This document shows positions 36,310 to 47,938 of a stretch of DNA of 64,000 nucleotides, in pieces. The notes beneath the pieces were generated by a model. It was given only the letters and a program-made list of their open reading frames with translations. It did not search any database and had not been told where the DNA came from. Within the stretch, counting starts at the first letter, position 1. Every line of letters starts with the position of its first letter. Source of the DNA: Galerina marginata (Eukaryota > Basidiomycota > Agaricomycetes > Agaricales > Galerinaceae); NCBI GenBank assembly GCA_023014335.1, contig JAECYW010000024.1:868001-932000 (forward strand), in the 5' to 3' direction. The translations under genes and the position numbers were made by a program.

Positions 36310-37775
36310 TTAATTCTCGAGACGAGCCATAGCCAAGTAGCGCAACATGTCCTGGAAAGTTCTCGCCGCTCGGTGAATCTTACCAACATGGTTATACACC
36401 TTATGAAGAATCATGAGCATCGTCCCATAATTGTCGTTCGCATCCAAGCCTTCCTCGATCATCTGTTTCTGAAACGTCAGGACCCTAGCGAGGATGGCTT
36501 CCCGACCCAGTACCCTAGTCACAAACGAGGCTGGCACGGGTTTAGCTACCCATTGCTCGACTTCAGTTTTCAGGCTGGCAAGAAGTTCGGTGATCGTGCG
36601 GCGGAAGAGCTCGGATTCAGGAGTCGCGTTTACACACGCAGAGCAAGCACAGACGATTCCATATGGCGCGAGAGTTTCCTGTCGGGTGGAAGCCGGGTCG
36701 AGAGGAATGCAGTAAGCATAGAAAAGCTCGTCTCCGGCCTTTATATTTTTGGTGGCGAGAAATTGGATGGAGAAAGACGGAATGTCGAATATCGTGCGAG
36801 TATTGGGAAGGCAGCTATATCGGGGAAAAGGCAAAAATGTGAGTATGTCATGACGAACCTCAACAAGTTAATTTTTACCTGTGGTTAATCCTCGAGCCGT
36901 CCCTAGCTATTGCTGCGTATCCGTTGTAGTCTGTAATCTTGGTGCCCACAGGTCCATCAACCAAGCCTCCGAGGGCGAAAGCATTCGTTCGAAAAATACC
37001 ACCAATCGGACCGCTTCCATCTTCTTTATGCGAATTGGCGAGCTGCATGAAAGCCTCCTTTGCATCGTCTTCCATACGGTCTACCGCAGTTTTCAAAGTC
37101 GCTTCCCACTCGAACAGTTGGATCTGCTTGCATTGATGCACCGTGTAATGGTCCTTGTAAGACGCGGGCACAAAAGATAAGTTGCGTGGGGCAATTAGGA
37201 ACGGGCGTTCAGCAAATATGACCTCGCCGACCCTAATATCGCGCGTCGCGAACACGCCCAAACCCATTCCCGGGACTTCACGAATGACGTGCAGAGGTTT
37301 CCCGCCCAGGGGTCGAGGTACAGGCCGAGGGAAACGCGGAGTGGCGAGTATTTTTTTCTTTGTGTTTCCAAGCACGATCCACTCGGTGTGTCCTTGGGGG
37401 TCTGGGGTTTCGCCGATGAAGGTGGCTGGCAAAGTGGTGTACGTCACAGCTGCGTCCGGATGATCCTCCGCGTAAGAAACCTCTCGCCCATGGAAGGGAA
37501 CAGGTTTGTAGCCTTCTGGGACACCTGTGAATTGCATTCAGCTTGGCGTGCCGAATGAACAAGAAAAGCCACTGACCAGTATTCTCCACTTTTCCGTATA
37601 GAAACTTGGCTTTCGCCATGTTTACTAAGCCAAACACGATATGAAGTAACCAAATGAAACATCGTAGAGAGGGATACTCACCTCCCAGTTCGTCCGACAG
37701 CCCCAAACCTTGGTTGTTCGGCAAAAGGCCACTCGTTGGGCCATTTTTTCCCGCCTTTTTCTTCTTATTAGGCAT
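36310..37775 (-). CDS. SET-domain protein, paralogue 1
   Basis: Predicted S-adenosylmethionine-dependent protein-lysine methyltransferase, SMYD-like but without a visible MYND finger. It starts MPNKKKKAGKNG, a basic tail possibly acting as a nuclear signal, then an exon with KAKFLYGKVENTG. The core has HTEWIVLGNTKKKIL, then GMGLGVFATRDIRVGEVIF (the SAM-binding GxG region) and SGPIGGIFRTNAFALGGL. Splicing gives NHSCLPN, the catalytic NHSC. GDELFYAYC holds the active-site Tyr. The post-SET-like cysteines are in VCACSACVNATPE. A helical C-terminus ends ARLEN. The intron splitting the NHS codon contains stops here. Closest relative in the window is paralogue 3 (45391–46832). Divergent from the F-box gene, sharing about 575 bp upstream. 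Confidence 0.88.
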
Positions 37776-38350
37776 GTGGTTCACAACAAATCGCGAGTTT
37801 CGAAGTACGAGGGTAGACACTCGAGCGTTCAATAAGACGAGGTGAAGGAAGAGACGAAGGAATCAGAAGCCACCACTTCACCTTTTGAACACTCAAAAAA
37901 GCAGCTTTGTCATGTAGCCAAGAATGGAAGGACAAAGCACGTCGGTAAACGCGCTTTGCACAGAAATCAAAGCGCGTCAGGTAGTCGTAGGTCACATCTG
38001 AAACGCAATTATCCTTGCGTAACTTCGTCGCAATCTAGGATGTGGAGTTCCCCTGGCAATAACTTGTTATTGTTATGGAAGTCTAGCCTTCAGCGAAATT
38101 GGCGATATCAAGTCAAGCTGGATTTACCGAACAGAGGACAAAAGATCAGAATAAGCACAGATAAATCTCGAAGCTCAAGGCAGAGGTTAGTGAGAGCTCT
38201 GGGAGAGCTGTGTGGACCGACGAGTCACCGTGGTCTCCGACTCTCCGTGACAAATCACGTAATCACCTAGGAACACGTGCCTGTTGGTCCTTTGTTTTTC
38301 TGAATCTCTGAATCTCAGGTCTTCCGTCCAACTTCCGTCAATACCTCACC
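37776..38350. promoter_or_regulatory. Shared divergent promoter region
   Basis: A 575-bp gap between the start codons of SET paralogue 1 (minus) and the F-box gene (plus). No TATA box or operator stands out; the role as a bidirectional promoter is inferred from gene orientation alone. Confidence 0.4.
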
Positions 38351-40255
38351 ATGCCTCTTAGTGATCTCCTAGGGAGTGTTCCTACAGGCTCTCATATCCA
38401 TGACCTGTCGACTGAAGTTCTTGTTGAGATTTTCTCTCTAATGTTCTTTACCGATCTCTTTGCCTGCAAACGGACATGTGGAAGATTTTATGCGGTCATT
38501 TCGAACTCAATCCTGCTCAACTATCAGATAGAACTGCAGAATGCTGGAATGCTGGACAACCCACGTTGTAATTTGCCGCTGCTCATCCGATTGGAGATGA
38601 TCAGAACCAGAGAACTCGCATGGGCATCTTTTGACTCCAAGTTCACGACTGAAGTCCAGGTTCCTTCTCACTCGTTGGAGCTGTACGATGTTACAGCCGG
38701 GGCTCTGTTTCTTGCAAAGAAACATCTAGACGAACGGTTTGTGGCAGATGGAATACAATCTATTACGCTGCCATCGAAACTGGAGGACGCCTTATCGCCT
38801 GAATGGAAAAATTTCGACCTGCGAACAACTATCCTTGATTTTCGACCAGCAGTGGATGAACATGACTTGCTCGCATGTCTTGTGCTGTGCGTACACCTTT
38901 TATTGCTCCAGAGCGCTCCATTTCTGTGCTTTTATTAATCGTTCTCACTGCCAGTGTTCCCGAAGAAGACCAACCTCTGGTCTATAACGTTCGCGTCGTG
39001 CTCCGGCAGTATTCTGATCCCGATAGAAACCACAGTGCTGCATTGAAGCCCAGCATTCACGTTTATCGCGCTATGCCCTATGAAGGGATTCCGGAAGCAA
39101 GTGTAGATATTTCAGGAGAAAGTCTCGCGGTCGTCCTTGTATTTCCCACCGCCGCATCCGAAACACGCAATAATCTGTTCACTTATAATTGGAAAACAGG
39201 AGAGCACATTAAGGCGAGTTTTGAATTTGTGTCTTATTGTCGAATCCCTGACTGATAATGTTATGCTCTTAGCGCCTTCCAATCCCGGTTTTTAGTTCGC
39301 CGATCACATTTCTGCGCCACGACATATTGCTTCAGCCGAATGTGATAAACAACAGCATTCACATTCATCAAATTCAACATCCTTTGTCCCATTCCCAATC
39401 CAGCAACGTTGCCTTTTCGTTTTCCCTTGGCTTGCCGTCTCTTGTTGAGGGGTACAGGGTATCTTCCTTATCCTTCAGAGGTGAACCCGGCCCACATTTC
39501 TTAAACGAATGCCCTAAATTTACGCCCACAACGCGTCCTTACGTACACGATCCGAAGACTGCGATTATGCGACTATCAATGCAAATCGTCTCGGACGAGG
39601 ATGAAGACGATCAACGCCATTTCGTGATGATCGTCCACCGACAAGCGGTCCTCGATCTTCTCAAAGAGAGACAATCTAGTAACCGTACCAGTTCTTCTAG
39701 CCACCTCTCCTGGGATTCCTGGGGTCCGCCTGTAACACGCTGGCTCGAAGGCGAGATTTTCTTGTCTGATTTCACAATCGATACCTTTGGGCAACGATGC
39801 GTCCAACTGACACATCCAAGGCTTGCACAGTACGAAAATTCCCCAAGACCTGGTAACAGCATTCACATCTTCGACTTCAACCCATTCCATGTCAAACGTG
39901 TGTCGAAGGACGGCGAAATGCTCCGTCTCTTGACGAAATTTGGCCTAGAGGTATATGTCGTACAGGGCAACTTCTCATTCCACTATGGGCCTGGAGGACG
40001 GCTGGAATGTAGTGGGGGAGAAGTGTTTGCCGAGGGTCTTACGGGCAATTTACCATACGTGGAGATCGTACGCACTGCTTGGCCGGAAAGGGAGTACCAT
40101 GGCCTATGTATAGATCAAGAGAGGTTGGTTGCTATCGAGGTACGTTGTGCCGGCTCTTTAAGGCAGACATGACCCAATTCAGCCTCTACCTACAGACTGA
40201 CCGGGAAGCGGATACTGGCCGGATATTATCTATGGATGTGATGTACTTTGGATAA
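38351..40255 (+). CDS. F-box domain protein
   Basis: Probable substrate receptor of an SCF ubiquitin ligase. The N-terminal F-box is visible as IHDLSTEVLVEIFSLMFFTD followed by LFACKRTCGRFYAVI (residues about 15–50). The remaining 500-plus residues have no leucine-rich or WD signature I can name; they include long beta-rich segments such as IHVYRAMPYEGIPEASVDIS and HFVMIVHRQAVLDLL. This layout, an F-box with a long unclassified C-terminus, is common in Agaricomycetes. Four exons: junctions near 38880–38955, 39213–39272 and 40140–40195 keep the frame. The last exon ends MDVMYFG and a stop at 40253–40255. The target is unknown. Confidence 0.82.
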
Positions 40256-41488
40256 GTCTACATCGCGCAGTCGTATTTTCGTCTTGATGAGGTTTGTTTC
40301 TCTGCATGCCTTGTCGTGTTGTGAGAGGAACGAAGTCATGAACTTATTATGTGCATCCTTATTGTGTCGCGTGTCCTGCATTCCTTGATCAAAACTCCAC
40401 TCCCCACTTCATCGCGTGCTGGATCAATGAGCTTCGCAGTCGAACGCATTGGCGGGACGGTAAGCATTTTATAAATTACTACGGTCATAATTATGTCACC
40501 ATCTAAAATCTGGCTCCTTTCTTCTATAGACAATTTCCTGTTGTTGACAGCGACTTCAACTTTGCTTGTGTATGACCGTATAACATCTACGTGGCCTACG
40601 TAGTGCTACTCCTCCTATGCGGCTTTATTTTCAGTCCCTCTAAAGCCCCTGTTTCAATATTGCGCCTCGCTTAAACGGTTCATTCAAGTATGGGAGGCGT
40701 GGTGACCAGGCAAAGCAAAGCCCATTGGTGCGTTAAATGAGTCGGTCGCACAGTATGGCAATATTTGACAATAGAATTACACAGTACCTGCTCTCTGGCT
40801 TACTATGAACTGAGATTATGGCGTAGCTCAAGATTTGACCAACCGTATGATTCAGTGAGAAAAGGTGCTTCATATATACCTGGAATGCGAAATTCAACTT
40901 CTACCTAGATACAGAACCTTTGAGTCAGGCGCAGGATGGAAACCAGAGTCCCGAACTTGAATATTGTTCCCAGCAGGCGAAGTATTAGTGGAAGTACTAA
41001 CCCACGAAGACCTCCAAGAATGTCGCAGGAATATAAAATTAGTATTTTCTCATGTCATGGAACCACCACTTAGAAGTAATTCCGCGGCACACGAGAACGC
41101 TGTTATCAACTGTGCGTCTCTCTTTCGGCCTTTAAAAGTTATTGAAATCGCAGTTGTGAGCTAGTGTTCCTCACAAATTTAGGATTCAGGTTGAATAATC
41201 ATGAAACCTCATTGAAGTAGGGGCTGGCAGCGCTGCATTCTACCTAGGCATCAGCGAGTGTGGAGTTGCGTTGCGAAGGTTCCCCCGCACAAAAATAAGG
41301 ACGGAACCACAGTGTAAGTACAACTTCGACCTCAAAATCCAATGCCTATCACGGCAATCATGATGCCGTGTCATGAATTGAATGATGCTCTGCCGTCATT
41401 AAAATACCCAACCACCAGCGGGCAATGTTGAAATCCTTCTTTCCCCCAATTCCCACTTCACAGCGCAAGTCGCTAGCAAAGAAATCAA
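40256..41488. other. Intergenic, no recognised gene
   Basis: About 1.2 kb with only short frames. It contains the promoter side of the next gene. Confidence 0.55.
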
Positions 41489-42674
41489 ATGGCTGGCGTT
41501 ACGAGTAGCGATCGGCTTATCTCCACGTTTATTGCAGCTGTCACTTTTGGGATATACCTTTGCACTTTCTTTTACTGTGTGCGTTGGCTTGTGTATACGG
41601 ACGAAGGATGGAAGATCCGCAAGAGGGTTAACAAGACTCTGCTGTCCGCAACACTGGCCATATTTGTCTTTGCGGCGATGCATATATCTTTGGCGGTTAG
41701 TACCAGCGTCGTGGCCATTCGAGATGCGGAGAGAGGCATTCACGTCAACCCAAATGATCCTCTGCCATGGACATCTGTCTTGTCGGTTAGTCCTATTTTT
41801 AGAAATGACTGTAGTCAAACGTTCAAAAGCTTCCTCGCAGTGTACTGTCAAAAATGTAGCTGTCCTTATAACCGACGGCTTCCTTGTGCGTCTATTTTAT
41901 AATATTGGCTGACTTTTCTGAGATTTTGTGTCCTTCAAGATACATCGCTGCTGGGTGGTGCGTTGGAAGTCACTATCGAACATCCTTATCCCTTGTTTCT
42001 TTTGGGTCGGCGGACTCGTTTGCACGATCATCCAGATATATTGGCAGGTGGTACAAGCTACCCCAGCTGCCAATGTATGGACACCAGTAAATATGACCCT
42101 AGGTCCAGGGACAATTCTGACTCCTTTCTGGGCAACTACAATCATCGTTAACATATATTGTACCAGTGAGTAGTATCCTCATACCGTGCTCAACATTCTT
42201 TTTTGAATACGCCATCCGAATACGCAGGTGTTATAGTTTACTATCTCTGGAAGACCGCACAAAATCAATCTGACCTGACGTCCTCGGGAGAGGTTCGTTT
42301 TGCCATGCGCATCATCATCGAGTCGGGTGTTCTGTATTCATTGGTTACAATACCCCATTTCATCGTGTGGTGGACACCGAGCGCTTTCGCAATTGAGATT
42401 TTTGGATGGATAGTGAGTTTTCTACCGATTCAACTACTTCGGTCAAATAAATTTGACACACCTTTTGAAGCAACTTCCCATCATCGGGAGCGGGTTTAAT
42501 CTGATCGTTGTTCGGACATCGCGACACCGTATGCAGAGGAATGGCGTCAAAAAATACGGACCGTCAGAGGTCTCAGCCATTCAATTCGGCCACCCGAATA
42601 GCCAGTCGAATGCCAGTATGAATATTGAGGCCAAGATCTCAAAAACTGCTTCGACTCTTAGTACCGCTTACTAG
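41489..42674 (+). CDS. Putative seven-TM membrane protein
   Basis: Multi-pass protein with about seven hydrophobic segments and a GPCR-like layout. TM1 is STFIAAVTFGIYLCTFFYCV, followed by the basic loop KIRKRVNKTLLS. TM2 is LAIFVFAAMHISLAVST. Later exons give ITDGFLIHRCWVVW, then ILIPCFFWVGGLVCTIIQIY, a segment with an NMT glycosylation sequon, VRFAMRIIIESGVLYSLVTI and a last TM region. The polar tail is rich in Ser and Asn and ends at the stop 42672–42674. It resembles unnamed membrane-protein families frequent in mushroom genomes. I do not recognise it as DUF6534: the FG…YYxxFP signature is absent. Four introns with consistent frames. Ligand and function unknown. Confidence 0.78.
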
Positions 42675-43063
42675 GAGAATAGTTATTTATGAACCAAGTA
42701 CGGCCTTTTAAGTAGGAGGAACCGCTATTAAATTAACTTGAACGTTCGCTGAGTCGATTACTTAAGTTCGAGAGGGCCCCATTGGATTGAGCATTGAGCT
42801 GGCTATAAGTTGAAGTGGGAGACCCTGACTACGATGCGTACAGGACTGGCCGATTTGCTAGTCCAAGCATCTCTCGAGTTTCGACCTTCTGGTCATGATT
42901 CACAGCGACACACAGCTGTCCCGACGGATCGGGAAATCAAATTAATCAAAACCCGTGACCAGAACAAAGAGCAATTTAGCGGGCAGCTATGAATAGCAGC
43001 GTTGGCTTTCGAATCTTTTCTTCCTTTCTTACCGGTCACTTCAGCACACGAATACTGACGATC
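42675..43063. other. Short intergenic region
   Basis: About 390 bp between the membrane-protein stop and the SET paralogue 2 start. No feature seen beyond the presumed promoter. Confidence 0.5.
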
Positions 43064-44519
43064 ATGAAACGGGGCTTTCTTAACAGCTCCAAGGTTAAAA
43101 AGGAGCCTCTATACCCAGGTCCTTCCGCCCGCCAACCAGCTAGCGATGAGCCACTTGTAGCCACCAAATCGACAGGTGAGGTGTTTCCGAAAAGTGTTTA
43201 TCGATAGATGGGGGGCTAAAAAATGTCATTTAGATGGGAAACCTGAACTCCAGGATGTCGTTGGACCGATTCACAAACTTCCATATGGAAAAATTGAAAA
43301 GACAGGTAGGAATCCATCGTTGAAAATTTTGATTTAGCCTGACCCTACTGAACATCTCTTAGCGCTTCCTGAAAGCTACGAACCTGTTCAATACGATTTA
43401 AAAGAGACAGATGCTGGGAAGATCGACCACGGCAAGAATACGATAGTGATGACGACGATTCCATCCAGAACATATAGCGGGCCACTCGACCCAGATGGCC
43501 ACAGCGAGTGGATCGTTCTTGGCTCAACGAAAGCCAAGGTTCTCAATGCGCCAGGATACCCACAACCACTTCCCAAACCAGTCGGGCCAACATCCTACGA
43601 GATCCAATCTACTCTCGGAATGGGTCTCGGCGTCTTCGCGACGCGGGACATCAAATCCGGGGACCTTGTCTTTTCTGAGCGCCCTCTCCTCGTTAGCCCT
43701 CGTAACATAGGGGTATTAGGCATCCCGTATACAGAAGGCTCTGATATGAAGGCCTACCAGGCCAAGATGATGTTCGAATGGGAAAAACAGCTCGAGATCG
43801 CCGTCGGTAGGATGACGCCAGAAAACCAGGTCGCGTTCAAGTCGCTCATCAATAACCACACGGAAGATGGCAGTGGACCGCTTCTTGGCATCATCCGCAC
43901 CAACGGTTACGGTGCTGATGACCTTTTTGACGGAGAGGTGAAATTGCCAGGCAACCCCACAGCCTACTCCTGCGTGCTCAATATCGGTTCTCGTATCAAC
44001 CACAGGTGTGTTTTCAGGTATTATCGTTTTGGACGATATTCTTACTCCCCAATCAGCTGCATGCCCAACGTAATCCACAACTTTAACCTCGCGTCGTTCT
44101 CTTTCCAGTTCGTGGCAGAGCGGGACATCACAGCCGGCGAGCAGCTCCTCTTCTCATACTGTGAACTTGACCAAACGGCGGCTGAACGTAAAGGCGAACT
44201 CGCGCCGTACGGATTCGTGTGCGTGTGTCCCGCCTGCGCCAACGCGACCCCCGAGACAGACGAGCTACGTAAGGAGTACAAGCAACGCATTAAGGACTTC
44301 GTACCAAAGGTCGCTCGGTGGGCCGTAGCGCCATCTGTAGCAGACGGCGTGATTGACCCCGTATTGCAATTCCGAGAGGCGATGAAGAAGGAGGGATTGC
44401 ATGGCTCGACCGAGTACAGGAACTTGACTACTTTAATCCTGACGTTCTACGAGAAGCGTGGTTTGCACGAGAAGGCGAAGCCTTTCAAGGAGGAAACCTC
44501 ACGTTATGGTAATTTCTGA
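43064..44519 (+). CDS. SET-domain protein, paralogue 2
   Basis: Predicted protein-lysine methyltransferase. The start (43064) gives MKRGFLNSSKVKKEP, a basic tail, then an exon with KLPYGKIEKTG. The core shows GHSEWIVLGSTKAKVL, GMGLGVFATRDIKSGDLVF (SAM-binding GxG), DGSGPLLGIIRTNGYG, then NHSCMPN after splicing, GEQLLFSYC and the cysteine cluster VCVCPACANATPETDEL. The stop is at 44517–44519. The intron 44006–44056 that splits NHS is 51 nt and stop-free, so the unspliced message would keep frame and insert 17 residues inside the catalytic motif. Its closest relative in this window is paralogue 4 (50532–51982), on the opposite strand. Target unknown. Confidence 0.88.
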
Positions 44520-45390
44520 TCTCCTGCTAGGGACTGGGCCTGGTCACTATCAGCCCCCAGCAACTTTGCTCGCGATTTCTGGTCTGTCTGTGTCTAATTT
44601 TTGCCTGATATTATTCTCCTTTGCGATCCCTGCTGTTACCTTGCATCATAATTGCAATCATTTAAACTATTCGCCTCCTCAGTGGTTCTGCCCTTCGAGT
44701 CATCCTTGATACGCGGCTTTAAGAAAAAGAAAAGACCCATGCAGTAACCTCTCATCGCTGTGGCACTGCGGCACCGTCGACTTCACAGGAGTGTCGATTC
44801 TCTGGTTCCCCAACCTTTGGGACAGCTGATGTTTTATTGACGGACGCGCTGGAGGGATAAACTAAATGAAAAATAGCTCTTCCTTTCTGGTCAACAACAT
44901 TAACGACTTACGATAAGAGGCCTTCACACAAATGCTCCAGGGGACGAAGTCGCCTAGGCATCCCGAATCTTCGAAAATGTATCGCTCTAAATACTTATAT
45001 CAGCCTTCTTTAAGTAGAACGGACGTAAGTTCACTTGAATCAATTTCATGTATACTCTACTCAGCATGCTACTGGGAATCCGTCTGCTTACACAGTCAAT
45101 CGTGGACAAATTCGAGGATGGAATTACGGAGAATGTCGCTTCGACTTTCGCCTCTTTACCCAATTTGAATGGTTAAAATTCATTCCATAAGGATGAGCCC
45201 GAAAGCTCAACGTTAACATCGTCGTGATGAGCCCCTTGAAACCCAGAGGCAGATGCTTGACTATTGAGATAAAGAATCTAAGTCTTTGCGAAAGACTGTA
45301 GTGCAGTAACCAGAATCGACACAGCTAGCAAAAGAACATTCAATCGCCACGGCGCTACGAAGTGTCTGAAATTATTCGGCAACATATGAA
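44520..45390. other. Convergent intergenic region
   Basis: About 870 bp between the 3' ends of SET paralogues 2 (plus) and 3 (minus). No gene or repeat recognised. Confidence 0.55.
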
Positions 45391-46832
45391 CTACTCAAGA
45401 TCGAGACGAGCCAAGGCGTTATAGCGTTGAATCTGCTGGAAAGCACGGTCGGCCCTGCGCATCTTGCCAAGCTGAACATAAAGCTGGTAAAGCACCATAA
45501 AGATAACAGCATAGTGATCGCTAGCGTCCAAGCCTTCTTCGACCAACTGCTTCTGCAATGTCAAGACCTTCGCCAGAACCGCCTCTCTTTCAAGCGTCGG
45601 CGTGGAGACTGCGGTTTCGAATCCTTCGACGGCTTTAGCCTGCCACTCTTCTACTTCTTGCTTTACCTTCTTGATGCGTTGGATAAAAGTGCGGCGAAAG
45701 CTCTCGGAAGTTGGGGTGGAGTTAACGCAAGCGGGGCAGTTGCAGACGATACCATAACGCCCGAGGCTTTCCCGTCGTTCGGCATAAGGTGCATAAATGT
45801 TGCAGTAGCCGTAGAAAAGCTCGTCTCCGGCCTTCAAGTCCTTGATGGCGAAGAACTGGAGGGAAAAGGACGCCACGTCAAATGTAGCGGTCGTGTTGGG
45901 CATGCAACTAGAACCAGATAATGGTTGAGCGGTCAGAGTTTCGAAGTCGTGATTATGTGGCGTATACCTATGGTTAATCCTCGACCCAGCCCTTGCAATC
46001 CCTGCGTAACCATTGCGGTCAGTGACCCTAGTCCCCATAGGCCCGTCGGCTAAACCCCCCAGTTCAAATGCATTCGTTAAGAAAATACCAGCGATAGGTC
46101 CGGCCCCATCCTCGTTATGCGAATTACGGAGATGCAAAAATTCCTCCCTGGCATTGTCTGGCATGCGATCGACCGCGATTGCTAATTTGGCCTCTAGATT
46201 AGACCATTGTATCTGATTGATATGGTTTAAATTGAAATCTTCGACGATTGATCCAGGTGCGAATCCCAAGGCACGCGGGGCGACAAGGAAGGGACGCTCT
46301 GCGAATATTAGCTCGCCGATTTTGATATCGTGGGTTACGAAAACTCCGAAAGTCGTCTCCAACGATTCGCAGACGACGTGCATTGGTTTCCCGCCCAGTG
46401 GTTGTGGTGGAGGCTTCGGAAAGCCAGGGCCGTCGAAAACTTTGTTCTTAGTGTCGGCGTATGCGATCCATTCAGTGTATCCTGGCAAGTTGTCCGGTAG
46501 TTCAAGACACCTTTCTCGCACAGTCGTATATGTGATACTTTCGTCCGGCAGGTCGTCCTCGAAATGCGATTCTTCATGGATAAGAGCGGTTGAGTTGCAG
46601 ATTTTCGGAACGGCTGTCGTTGCGTATTCAGGTTTTCACTTTTTCATTACAAGATTGACGGATTGCGACACTTACCATCAACCTCCATCATCTCGTAAAA
46701 TAGCTTCGCGCTTTCTGAGCATTCTGAACAAGCAGAATATTCCGGTACTTCAAAGGATTCTATGGCCGAATAACCCCCTCTAAGCTGGCCAGGCGGCCCA
46801 TCGTCGTGAATGCCCCAGCAAGAGTTATCCAT
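45391..46832 (-). CDS. SET-domain protein, paralogue 3
   Basis: Related to paralogue 1 (shared GGKPMHVV, SGPI/AGPIAGIF, NAFELGGLADGP). The first exon begins MDNSCWGIHDDGPPGQL and ends with KLFYEMMEVDG, replacing the basic tail of the other three. The SAM-binding segment reads SLETTFGVFVTHDIKIGELI: the GMGLG of the paralogues is lost, which may weaken cofactor binding. NHSCMPN (after splicing), GDELFYGYC and VCNCPACVNSTP are kept. The intron 45908–45967 in NHSC is 60 nt and stop-free, so retention would insert 20 residues in frame. The stop is at 45391–45393. Could be an active enzyme with altered cofactor binding or a SET pseudo-enzyme. Confidence 0.85.
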
Positions 46833-47938
46833 TAGGTCGTAGTTGCTTTCTTCACCTGAGAGGTGGCGGATTTAAAGATAAGTGGGTCGAGAGAACGATC
46901 ACCCAGAAAAAAGGCCAAATAACGCTGTCGGGGTTGCGAAGACGAGAAGAAGGCGTTGTCAAGCCCCAAATCACCCCTTTGGCCACAACACTGAGGATCT
47001 GGCTTCGCGATGTACCCAAGATGGGAAACACCTAGAGCACGGATTCATGCCTCGTGTTAGCAAAAGAAAGCGCCGCATAGGAGTACAGCATCGAGGAATC
47101 CAAGTCTTGAAGTGACCCCCCATGACCTGTGCAAAGTCTCATTGGCAGCCAGTGTCGTTCTGAGGAATATGAGCATCGGCTGCCGGAATCCAATGTAAAA
47201 CCCAGGAGAATCGTCGAGTTAGGCTGTATGAATAATTTTTGAGAGATTGAAAGCTTCAGCACTACAGTTGGTATATCAAGTTCTAGCAAGGCTGGTGGAA
47301 AGAGTCAATAGGAGGTTCTGAGGTAAAAACCAAGTAGAAACAAGAATTGTATTTTCAATTTTGCAAGAAAACAAACAAACGTATGCGTGAGAGAAAATGT
47401 TTGAGGTCCGCATCAGCACGGCAACGGGCTGATATCCGGTTCTGTTTCTTTCCTCTTAACATAACACTACTTATTCGAACTGTCTTGCCTTTCTTAAGGA
47501 CGGAAATGTGGATCTTAATACGACCCATAAAGCCTTTTAATGCCAAGAAGTATGGCAGTGGCCAGGGAGCCTCACGGATAACGAATAACCAGTGTCGAGC
47601 CATACGGCTGTGCGGTTTCTCAATTCCGGTTCAAGTTGGGTTAAAGAAGCTGATTTATGAAAGCAAGGTTCGTGTTTATATGTTCTGGAAGACTGTGGTT
47701 TAATATCAGTGGTTACACAGCATTGACACTTTGGCACCGGAATGGACTCGGAAAGTACTCTCCTTTTAGAGGGTCGATTGGCGCGAGCTATTTCAGTCGT
47801 ACTATGTTTCCCACTGCCCTCGTGGCGTGTTTAAGTGGGCGATGCTGCAGCTGTCACTAAGCCTCTGATTGAGCGTCTACCTGCTGCCTTTAAAGCCCTC
47901 AAAAAGCCTCGTCGCTTCATCACTGCCATACTTTCGCC
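46833..47938. other. Divergent intergenic region
   Basis: About 1.1 kb between the starts of SET paralogue 3 (minus) and the CorA-like gene (plus). Frames such as 46882–47115 and 47347–47703 show no motif. Confidence 0.5.
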
